A stretch of DNA of 64,000 nucleotides from Anas platyrhynchos (taxonomy: Eukaryota; Chordata; Aves; Anseriformes; Anatidae), in contig NC_092605.1 in the NCBI RefSeq assembly GCF_047663525.1, positions 5,890,001 through 5,954,000 on the forward strand, written 5' to 3'. How positions within the stretch are numbered: position 1 is the first letter of the stretch; each line of letters begins with the position of its first letter. Below the pieces are notes generated by a model, which was not told the origin of the DNA, made no database searches, and saw only the letters and a list, made by a program, of their open reading frames with translations. The position numbers were made by a program, and so were the translations under genes. Below are positions 54,401 through 64,000 of this stretch, piece by piece.

Positions 54401-57400
54401 TTAATGATTCTCAGACTTGTCTAGATGTCAGCAGTTCCAAAAGAGGGATGATGGATACCTATCACCACTGTCTTAAGGAGGCATTTGGGATATTGAAGGG
54501 TTTTAGGGTGGGAGGATGTCGAGCAAGAGCTCAGCATTGGGCTAGACTAGATCTAGCAGAACAGGGCATTTGAAAGTATCGCTTGTAACTATCTCTGTAA
54601 TGAGTTATGAGAATCTGCAGTCATTTGCAGGCTGTAGGGCTTTCTGTAGCTTCACACCTTTTTTAGAGAAGTAGCATCTCTGGCACAAACCACATGTGAA
54701 CAGAGACTTGAGAAAACTCTTTACCATTCTCAAAGCAAATGTAGAGCCAAAGCTTTTCCATAAATAATTTCCTGATATGTAGACAAGTAGTAGGTCACAG
54801 GGTCCTTTATTTAGGCCTTACCTCTTCTTTTCAGAAGGAATTCTGTTCCTCAGATCTGAGAAATGTTTCAGTAACACTGTTACAAAAACTATCTTGTGTT
54901 TTCAGAACACAGACAATGTGAACTTTTATAACATCATGACTAAGGAAGTTCCAGAAATGAACACAAATGAACAAGAAAATCTTCATCTCAGTAAGTTGGA
55001 TTTAAGTACTTGAACTTCTGAGGCTCTGGTTGCATTCACATACCATCAACTCCAATAGTGGGAACAGCTTCAGTTTAGCACGTCCTTAAAATGGGACCGT
55101 CAGATCCAAAGGATTTTCTCCTGAGCAGAGCTTGATAGCTCTTGCATAGATAGGGATGAATAGGAATGTGGAGTAACCCCCCTATAGATTACATCTCCAC
55201 CTACACATTCTGCACAGATTACTCCAAGGAAGTAGTGTAATTGCGACACAAGTTTTATGACCTCTAAGTTACTTCCTGTTAATGCCTTTCATTTGTCTTC
55301 AAGCTAGGATACAAAAATGTCCCATTCACGTAAACATTCTGATTAGACTCTCTGGCTTCGTGGTGCTTATGCATCTGTGTGAAAATAAGCACATGTACAG
55401 AATTTCTTTCAAGCTCTTTCTCTCTTGGCTTCAGCTGGGAAGGTGAACAGCACAGTCAGCTCCCTAGAGTAAAGCATTATAACTTTAAAATAACTGGTCT
55501 GCTGAGGAGAAGAAACTGTGCCAAGTGGCTAAAGCAGAAACTGAAAAAGTAGTGTGTTAGCTAAAAGCAGAAATGGATGGTTGGGCTCTTCCCGTTTTAT
55601 CCCATGACCTAAATAAGGGTTGACTTCAGGGGGTTCTAGTAAAAGTAAACAAATTGTTCTTTATGGTGTTAGTTTTCACTAGAAGAGTTTGATGGCTGTG
55701 ACCGTAACACTGAAAATTCTTACCTGTGCAGGATGGCTGTCTTAAATGTGCAACTACTCAAAGCATTTTTTTCTCTTTTCCAGTTAGACTTTACCAACGC
55801 CATGTCAAAAATATGCATAAGAACAGCCTAAATGAATTGATGAATGGACCCATCAGAAAGAAGCTAAAAATTATTCCTGACTGTGTGAAATGGGGAGGTA
55901 CTTTCCTATCTTCTAGTGTGGATCTAATGAATATATTATTGCCTTCCACTGTATTAAAGTCCAAAGGAGGAAATTTTTTGGTAGTTAGCAGTCACATTAA
56001 ATTTTCATTGTCCTTCATCCTAAGAAGCGGACTTACTCTCACAAATGAAAATGTAATGGGCAAATCAGTGATAGCAGACATGGTTCTGGTTCTGCTGCTT
56101 GTATCTGTCTTTAGCCAAGCAGATGAGTTCATGAGTGGAAGATGATCTCCCACATCTCAGCATCTGATATTTGTCCTCACAGCCTTGCTGAAAGAATTTC
56201 TGTCAGTTTTTCTTTGCCAGAAGGATGGTATCATGAACTGCTGCATGGTGTGGAGGAGAGAGGAAAAAAACAAAGGAAAAGCAAAAAGAACTGATGCCAG
56301 CACCCTGTATATGTGTAATAGGAGCTAGAAACAACAGTGCTGTATTAGCTCCAGTGGGAGTGTGGCTGCTTTCTGGTTCTCTTTAGTTCCTCAGACTGAT
56401 AAATCACAGGCTGATACTTCGTGCTAGAGCTGGATTTTATGTAGCTATGAACTGTGTTTTGAGACCTCTGGCCAGTTGTTTCTGTCCCAGCTTGGGGATG
56501 CCATCATTCATCAGTTAAAATTTGTCTCCTTTCTGTTTCTAACTAGGTCAGTCCACAAACGTCTTTGAGAACATGGCTGAGGACTTCATGAAGCCTGTCG
56601 TTGACATTGTTGATCAGCTTTTAGCAGCCAATGTCAATGTTACAGTCTATAACGGGCAGCTGGATCTCATTGTTGACACCATGGGTAAGTAAGGGACTTT
56701 GTGACTGAGGTCGGGAACAGAACAGGTTATGAGTAGGACATGTCATGTCATCACGAGTAATACTTGTACCTGGATGTCTTCTGCAAACCTCCTATGTAAC
56801 TTGCAGCGCTTAAATACTTCAGTCATAAATGAGCAGCTCTTATGTTTTGCTTACACCCCTGTGAGAGAGGCAATTTCCCTACTTCCATTATAATTATAGT
56901 GTTGGGAAATAGATATGCAACATCAGTACTTTCTTGTTTCAATGAAACCCATAAGCAGGTAGCTAATAACCCACTGAATTATTCTGGGCAGGTGTGTGTA
57001 TATAAGTACAGTTTTTCATAAACGAAGACTGAGAATAAATTAATAAATATTTGGCGATTGTCCTCTCCTCTCCTGCTCTGCCTTGAAAATCCTGTCCTGT
57101 GGGGCAAAGGCCATATCCTGCTACAGATTGATGCAGAACACGGGTCAGCCTTCACTGAGCAGCCTGCAGCAGAGAGCATGGTGCCAGATCAGATGCAGTG
57201 AGGGTGTTGGTAATTAGTCCATGAGGGTGCAGTTGAAGCATGGTCGCACCTGCTGCTCAGTAACATTTGTAGGCACCTGCACATTTTGGCAGGGCTTTGT
57301 CCCTTGCTGCTTGCAAGATGCAGACTTGATGAAGTGGCAGTGCGGGAGCCAGGCCAAGTGTTGCTGGAACGCCTTGTGCTGCCCATGCTCTCTTCCATTT

Positions 57401-58626
57401 GCCTTTTCTATTGATGCAGATAATCTGCAGCTACAGTCTGCATAAACATCTTTTTGTGTTGCAAATGGCTTTATTCTTTGTTTCTTTGCCCACTTAGATA
57501 TTCACGTGCCCTTCATGAACAACATGGCAATCAATATGTCAGAAAACAGAGTATTTAGGCTGTCAAAACAGATTAGCAGTTAGTGGTGCTCCATTTTATC
57601 ATATTTTGAGCTAAAATTTAGCTTCAGTTCATGTGTAAATTCTTCCAGTAGCTCAGAGGTAGGCTAAAAATAAGCCTTTTCTCCCTTGGTGTCCTGGAGT
57701 TGGCCTTCTTGCTGCCTTGACTTCCACCTTCTCTAGCAGGGATCTGAAAAGAGTCTTTCTTAGGCTCTTCTTGCTGAGTGACTGTAGCAAGCAAAGAAGC
57801 AGTAACCCATGTGGCAAGTGTCTCTTTGGATTTCCAAGAGGGGTTGATTCTCCGCCATTGCAGGACATTCAAGGTGTTTGAGCAAAACATGTCAGAATTG
57901 GTAGGGCTGCAGAGCCTGTAAGAGGTGCGTGTGCCACTTGTCTACCCAAACCTGCCTATTGCTAGTGTTGAGCATAGAAATAAAGGCTTATGAAAAAATC
58001 CAGCTGTTGCTGGGACCACAGCTGGACTGGGAGGGAGTCCAGCAGTGGGCTGGTACCTTGAAGCTGGAAGATTTCCTACAGCCAACTATAAAAAATCACC
58101 ATAACTCCATTTCACATACATTTTCAGTTTGCTTTTTCCCTTCCCTCTCCATTGGTTTGTTTCTGCTTGTCCTGGATTGTTTGCAGCCTTGGTCACTCCT
58201 CTAGGCAGAGCAAAATTGTTTTTAGAATCTGAGCACATGGAAACGTTCTGTTAAATCTCATATCTCTTAACAGGCCAGGAGGCATGGATTCGGAAACTGA
58301 AATGGCCCTGTTTGGACCAGTTCAGCCAACAGAGGTGGAAGGCACTTTATGTGTCTCCAGAATCCACGGATACAGCTGCTTTCCACAAAGCCTATAAGAA
58401 CTTTGCTTTCTTCTGGATTCTTAAGGCTGGGCACATGGTAAATAACAGACCTATTGGGGTAGGATGCACCGATACCTGCAAGGCAACTGAGCATGCATGT
58501 ATTGTCGTTCCCTGCTTCTTTACAGCAGCTGCTGACCATGTGCTCTCATCTCCATACTAGGTACCGTCTGATCAAGGAGAGATGGCACTGAAAATGGTCA
58601 GGATGGTGACCCAACAGATGCACTAG
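48324..58626 (+). CDS. SCPEP1: Retinoid-inducible serine carboxypeptidase, complete
   Basis: A peptidase family S10 serine carboxypeptidase of the secretory/lysosomal route. Thirteen phase-consistent exons, 48324-48387, 49074-49219, 50137-50226, 51129-51284, 51761-51835, 52036-52108, 53056-53093, 53268-53396, 54906-54990, 55784-55897, 56547-56684, 58274-58437 and 58561-58626 (stop TAG), give 445 residues (human 452). Residues 1-21 are a signal peptide ([15 protein letters not shown]). Family marks are MFWWLYYA, the substrate/oxyanion segment [31 protein letters not shown], and the nucleophile in SESYGG (Ser162). The acid is in [10 protein letters not shown] (Asp363) and the base in AGHMVPSDQ (His423), so the catalytic triad is intact. 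Where human has GGSSTG this protein reads GASGCG. It shares a promoter region with COIL. Confidence 0.97.
48500..48785 (+). mobile_element. CR1 LINE 3' fragment in SCPEP1 intron 1
   Basis: Diverged, GC-rich CR1 3' UTR. Readable marks are GGCCAGTGGCAGGACGAGGG, GCTGGAACGGGCTGCACAGA and GGAGATACCCAAACCCGCCT, followed by GGGTGACCCTGCTGGGCCGG and an end near GTGTCTCTGTGAC. It has mutated toward the GC content of the surrounding island. Confidence 0.85.
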
Positions 58627-61600
58627 GGAAGGGGAGGCCAGCTGGTATGGCCTCCTGCTGAGCGCTGTGTTACTGCAGAATGTGAGTCCAGAACAAATAA
58701 GCCGCAGCAGGAACAACTGGTACTTGGACACACAGCTTCTCTGATCTTGATGATGTGTGAAAGCATTTATGAAAAGGCATATTTCTCCTTGAATGAGTTG
58801 TTTCTTTTGAATTAGAAAGATATGATTTGCTGCCTCAATACTGTTTGTAATGACTCTTCCAGAAGGAACTCCTCTGTCATAAACAACTAGCAATAAGCCT
58901 TTGCCTTTGTCTTGGAAGGATTTTGTGCTTTTGTAAAAAAGCTGCCTTACTCCAAATGTTCTCTTGTCTGTTCACAGACCAAGACTAAAACTGATTTGCA
59001 TCTTGATGGATTGGTTGTTTGTTCCTTTCAGAAAGCAAGCCTTTTTCATGAGGCTGTGGAATGTTCCTTCCTTTGTCCTCAGGCCTCTGCTTGAGCCACC
59101 TGGCTGGATTAGAAGCCGAAGACACGAAGTTGGCCAGGATAGAAGGCCTGCACAATAGGGTCTACAGTCCATCATCTCAGTGAGATGAGACGCCTGAGTT
59201 AGGATCCAAAATTCCTCAGGCTTCCACCACCCCCCTCCAGGGGAGGATTTGACCTCTTTCATCTGGCCATTTGTTGTTTTCGTTCTCTTTTAATGACTCA
59301 AGTTTTTTTCCCTGGCTTTAACATCTAAAGCACATCCAGTAAAAATTTCTGCTGGAATTCAATTCAAGCCTTATTAATACCATCTTGTACAGAAGAGTCC
59401 TAATGAACTGAAGTCTCATACAAGCTTTTGAGCATAGGCTGGAGAATGAAAAGCAGGATGTCACTAGAACAGTAATAGCATAATTCTGAAAGGTAATCGT
59501 TTTTAAAAGAAGGCTATACAAACTAGAACCAATATCTTCACTGCATTTTCTAGATAGCTTTTTTAAGTCTTGCAGAGACCTTTTGTCTTGTGAAACAATA
59601 TTTTTTACACAGTATACTGTCAAGGAGAGACTTGATCAGACATATTTGACTTCTGCTAAAGAACACAAAGTGACTGTTCTTTATCAGTGTCTGCTAGGAG
59701 GCACAACAGCTTGTTCCAGCTGTCAGAATCCTAAATAAATAGCAACCTGCCAGTTACTCCAGCAACTGAAACTGTCATGAAAAGTCTGATAGCATTGGCT
59801 TAGCAAGGACTGAGGCATAATGCTATGTAAACACGTGCAATCGTCCAGCAGCTGGAGTATTGGCACCTAATAATTGCTCTCCTTCTTGTTGTCTGCTTGA
59901 ACTGTGTTCAGGAGAACTTTAACAATGCAAATCCAGACCCTTTTAAAACACATTTTTAGTAAGTGCAATAGGTCTAATCTTATTCCTCTCCCTTGGGCAT
60001 AGAATGTCATAGGACATACTGTCATTGGCACAGCTAGACTATGCTGATCACCATTAACCCCCCAGCCAATTTGATCTGTCGATGGTCACAGCAGTAATGA
60101 TGCTGCACCTACATTCTCATGCATAAATATTTTTGTTCTGTCCTTTAGCTCCTATTAGTCAGCTGACTTGGACTCAGCTCACACAATCTGTTTTGAGATG
60201 CAACAAGTAATCACTGTTTGGCGTTAGCATGGTATAGCATGTTCTAATTTTACTACTCTGTCCCAGATCTTGCTGTTAAATGCAGCAAAATACAGGAGTT
60301 GCACTCCTTGTAGTCAGCTAGAATAAAATCACAGATGGAGCACACCTATTCAGATGTTGTGTAGTCCATCTCAGAGCAAAGTAAACAAAACTAAAAAATA
60401 TATTTAAAGCAGTAAGGATCAAATTACCAAACAGTTCACATATTGTGTGCTGTGGGCGAGTGAGCCTAAGGAAAATATACTGGTTGGTGTGCCCTCAGGC
60501 AAGAGCAGCTGCTAGATGATTTGCAAAATAGCAGTCTTTATTTTAATAAATTGAGGGTGTATGCAGACATTGAGAGGTCACTTGCGTGAGACAATGGTCT
60601 TTCCCTTCAAGAGTCTGAGGTGTGTTGTTGTTTGGTTGCTAGAGCCAGAGAGGAATGTTTGTGTGTCTCTTGGCAGGGCTTTTTGGGGTAGGAGTTGGAA
60701 ATAACTGTAGCTACTACACTAGGTTACCTTTTCACATGGTTGTCTGCTTACCCAGACCCATTGCTGGTCCCCTCACAAGTTCTCAGGTCTACAGAACAAT
60801 TAGGTATCTTAAATGTTTTGTTGTATTCAGGATCTCCTGTCAAGACTGGAGATCTCTACCTGAAGAACAGGACAGAAATGACCTAGAGGCCTGGTAGCTG
60901 CCAGATGCTTTCTAGCACCCTTAATGCTTCCAGGAGGCTGCCAGATGCCATCACATGTTGTAATCTGAGGCAAACATAAGCCTTCCCAACTGCTTAGAGC
61001 TCTTCAGAGAAAAGCTGGTGGGTGCTCTCCTCTCCCTAAAAGAAGGCATGGAGGCTCCTGGAATGTACCAGGAGCTGAAACACTTGGTCCCAAGGCATTT
61101 GGAGGATTGTAGGACTTACTAGAAAAGGAAAATAGCTCACTTCATCCCATACTATTTAGTCATCTGTTTTCCATATAATTTTTGGTACTACACTCACCTT
61201 GTTCCCCTTTATGAGGTGGCCAGCAAAACGGTTCTCTTGGCTGGTGACAAAAGTGCAGTGAAATGGCTGACCACTTGGTGGAGTATGCAGCCCTTCCAAT
61301 ACCATGGGAACATGTTGGTGCCATCCCTGGGAGAACCTGATTAGCACTTGGAAATGTGTGTTTGATCCTATGAATTCATAGTGGAAATGGTTGTATGTGA
61401 GCCAGTACAGAAGATTAACTTTTGTAGTAGCTTCAATAGAACAGATATTTTGGTCTTTGTGGGTACAGCCCCCATTTACAGTGAGGTTTTGTGGTTGCAA
61501 CCAGCAGCTAGATTGGCCTGCTTTAGCCAGAACATACCATTTTACATTGTCGTTTGTATTTAAGCATGTTCTTCTTTTCCAATTTGGTGTATTCCCTGAC

Positions 61601-64000
61601 TAATTTGGAAACTTTTTCATCAATGTCTCTGAAGGTAGTATGTGTGTTAAGAAGAAACAAAGAAGGCATTGCTGTGTTTGCTTAGGTAACTGCAGTCAGC
61701 TGTCTAGCTAGGTTCATCTAGCAGAGAGTTACACATATGCCCAATTCATGATCTGGTAAGAGGACTGTTGAAATCAAGCAATACCGTTCACACTATATAA
61801 AAACAAACCATTAAGTAAACTTTTACATGGTGAGACCCTTTAGGAACTAGAATTTTTCAAAGATCCTTGCTAGTTGAAAGTTCTACAAAATTTGTAGTAT
61901 TTTGTCATTTTACTTAGCAGAGCACATCTGTTATATTGCTAATCAGAGCTACAGTTGTTGATGGAAAACAGCATTTGAGTCAAAATACAGTAAGTCAAAT
62001 AAGTCAATATTTAGTTGAGTGATGTTATATATAATACGGAGAGAATTTGTACTATGAAACTGTTCTGAGAGGTTAGGTCTCCAGATGTCGCTCCTGTTTG
62101 CTGGAATGCAACCAGAACTGTAGATAAGGTCATCAGTCGTGGGTAATGCAGTCATTACACGCTGTTTCTGACACCAGATTACAATTCACTAAATAAATGG
62201 AAGTGACATTGATGGATGAGCAGCTGACTGTAAAGAAATCTTGCGAATCGCATCCGTGGCCTGTGGTATTCAATGAAATGTTTCCTCCTGAACTCTTCAT
62301 TCTTAACAGGCAAAGATGGTAGCACCACCACTAGTCTTATTGCAAGTTTAGAAGATCAGATTCACAACATATAAGATACTTACTCCGCATAGTATAAAAC
62401 TCAAATGAAGAAGCTGTCAAACATCTCTGATTAAACAGCTATTTTGCTATACCATTAAGGAAAAATAGCCTAGTGGTACTAGCGTGCGTATTCTACTGAG
62501 AACTGGAAAAGCAGAGATCAGTAAGGAGTAATGCCAGCTACATCCACTGGCAGTAAAAATTGACCTCTCCCATGTCCCTTGCCAGTGCAGTTGTCCATCA
62601 AGTGTGTGTGGCACATGTTTAGCTCAGTGTCCCAAATTGAGCATGCTTGGGGCACCCCCAGCTTTCAGATCCTGGGCCTTTATTGACAGGATCTCACATC
62701 ACAGTTCTTCTGTATTCAGTACCATCAGATAATTTCCCAGCTGTCAGATCTTTGTTCGGAATATTTAGCTGTCTCTTTAGCTCTCATATCAGCTTGATTT
62801 CAGTTCTGTCTGTCATTCAAACTGTGTGGCAGTTCTCAGACTTCTGTACTAACTTCCCAAACTATAGTATCTACTGCCTATACCTGGAGCTTCCCCCCCT
62901 TGTGTTCCTCCTTTTTTTAGAAATTAATACTAGAATAACACATACTTTGATACTGACAGATTTGGTCTAAATCTATATTGTCACTTACTTGCATGTCTGG
63001 ACCAAGTTCTTTTTTCCTCCATCAGAAGATAAAGCCAGTAGGAATTAACTGGATTTCATAAGACAGACTCATCTGAGCATGGCAAATATGGATGTCTACT
63101 ATGATGTTTGTTTGGCTTTTTTTTCCATAATATTGTGCTACTCCACTTCCCTGTCTGGGACTGTACAAGTGCCCACCTGCAGACAAAGAACCAAGTCAGA
63201 TGGTGCAAGGAGACACTGAGAAAATCTGAGCAAACAGTGTGGGACAACGACACAGGCATGCACTGAAGCTTTGAAAGGGCTGAACTCCACTTCAGAGCAT
63301 TTAGACTAACAGTAGCTGATACCCTAAAAGCATGCTTTCCACAGCTGTGAAGGGTACCAGCTCATAGATTTTTGAATACTCCAAACAGGTGCCCCTGAGG
63401 GGTGTGCTTAACTCAGTTCCTATGTAACCTGAAGGTGAATTCACCTATGCTGAGATAAAAGCTAAATGTCCCAACATCTAAGAGTCCTGCTCTATGTAGA
63501 CAGCTTCAGAGAAGTTTGCTGATCAAACATTTTGCTTCCCTTTTCTCTTTCAGATTGCCTGCATCTTCACATCTCTTCATGAATTCTTTGCTTCTCAAGA
63601 ATCTTATCTGATCTCTGCACTTTGAGGTTTTTTGCTGGTCTGGAAAGACCTTCTTGTACATCAGTAAGGGAACTGGATAAGTCTTATGTATTTATTATAA
63701 AACTAAAGGAGGGTGGTAGGGGCTCTGGAACCAAATCAGAGGCTGGTTATATGTGGAGCTGTGCTGCCTGTTCAGTGTGTGCTATCACTGTGCTGTTGAT
63801 TGACAGCTGACTTAAGCCTACAGAGCTGTCAAGTCAGCCTCTTCCTGAACGCTGAATTTGCACATAGCAGAGATGAGGGATATATGCTCAAAGAAAACTT
63901 CCTGAGGAGAACGCTCCTAGTGATACCAAAAAAAAAAAAAAAAAAAAAGAAGAATTTCACTAGCTTGCTTTAATTATGGGATTTTCAGGGTTGCTGAGGG
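58627..64000 (+). other. SCPEP1 3' UTR and downstream intergenic region
   Basis: No coding exon recognised in 5.4 kb. An AATAAA near 59734 (CTAAATAAATAG) is a candidate SCPEP1 poly(A) signal about 1.1 kb after the stop; further copies lie near 60547 and 62192. AKAP1, the next gene in human, is not visible. A run of 19-20 A lies at about 63929-63948. Confidence 0.5.
63929..63948 (+). repeat. Poly-A tract, about 20 bases
   Basis: Homopolymer A run followed by GAAGAA near the right edge of the window. Confidence 0.9.

Noticed and set aside
58627-64000. Possible AKAP1 5' exons
   Set aside because: Expected from human gene order, but no exon resembling AKAP1 was seen.

Overview
This is vertebrate nuclear DNA, almost certainly from a bird. 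The genes have many short exons with GT/AG borders. The interspersed repeats are all CR1-type LINE fragments with the typical avian 3' ends, and I saw no Alu-, B1- or L1-like sequence. Introns are short, and promoters lie in sharply GC-rich islands. The window matches the block that in human chromosome 17q22 reads DGKE - TRIM25 - COIL - SCPEP1. The species cannot be named from the sequence alone. Layout from left to right: (1) 208-6652, plus strand: the last nine coding exons of DGKE (diacylglycerol kinase epsilon); the start of the gene lies before the window. (2) 6653-15838: DGKE 3' UTR and flank, AT-rich, no further gene seen. (3) 15839-21282, plus strand: a complete four-exon gene for a secreted meteorin-family (METRNL-like) protein of 295 residues. 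Human has no such gene between DGKE and TRIM25, so this is the least expected gene here. (4) About 28.2-39.1 kb, minus strand: complete TRIM25, nine coding exons, 648 residues, with an antisense CR1 in intron 4 and an interferon-response-like motif just upstream of the start codon. (5) 42467-48233, minus strand: complete COIL (coilin), seven coding exons, 612 residues. (6) 48324-58626, plus strand: complete SCPEP1 (retinoid-inducible serine carboxypeptidase), thirteen coding exons, 445 residues, divergent from COIL with only 90 bp between the two start codons. (7) 58627-64000: SCPEP1 3' flank; AKAP1 is expected beyond it but is not seen. All exon borders given here were placed by reading splice sites and checking that codon phase carries across every junction and that the joined protein matches the family. 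They are predictions, not transcript evidence. The genes do not form a pathway. DGKE works in lipid signalling, TRIM25 in ubiquitin and innate immunity, coilin in Cajal bodies, SCPEP1 in lysosomal proteolysis, and the meteorin-like protein is a secreted factor. The less explained features are the extra meteorin-family gene, a diverged pair of about 230-bp noncoding elements flanking the end of that gene (about 19.76 and 26.45 kb), a perfect 20-bp palindrome at 13.9 kb, and an orphan exon-like segment at 39.7 kb.
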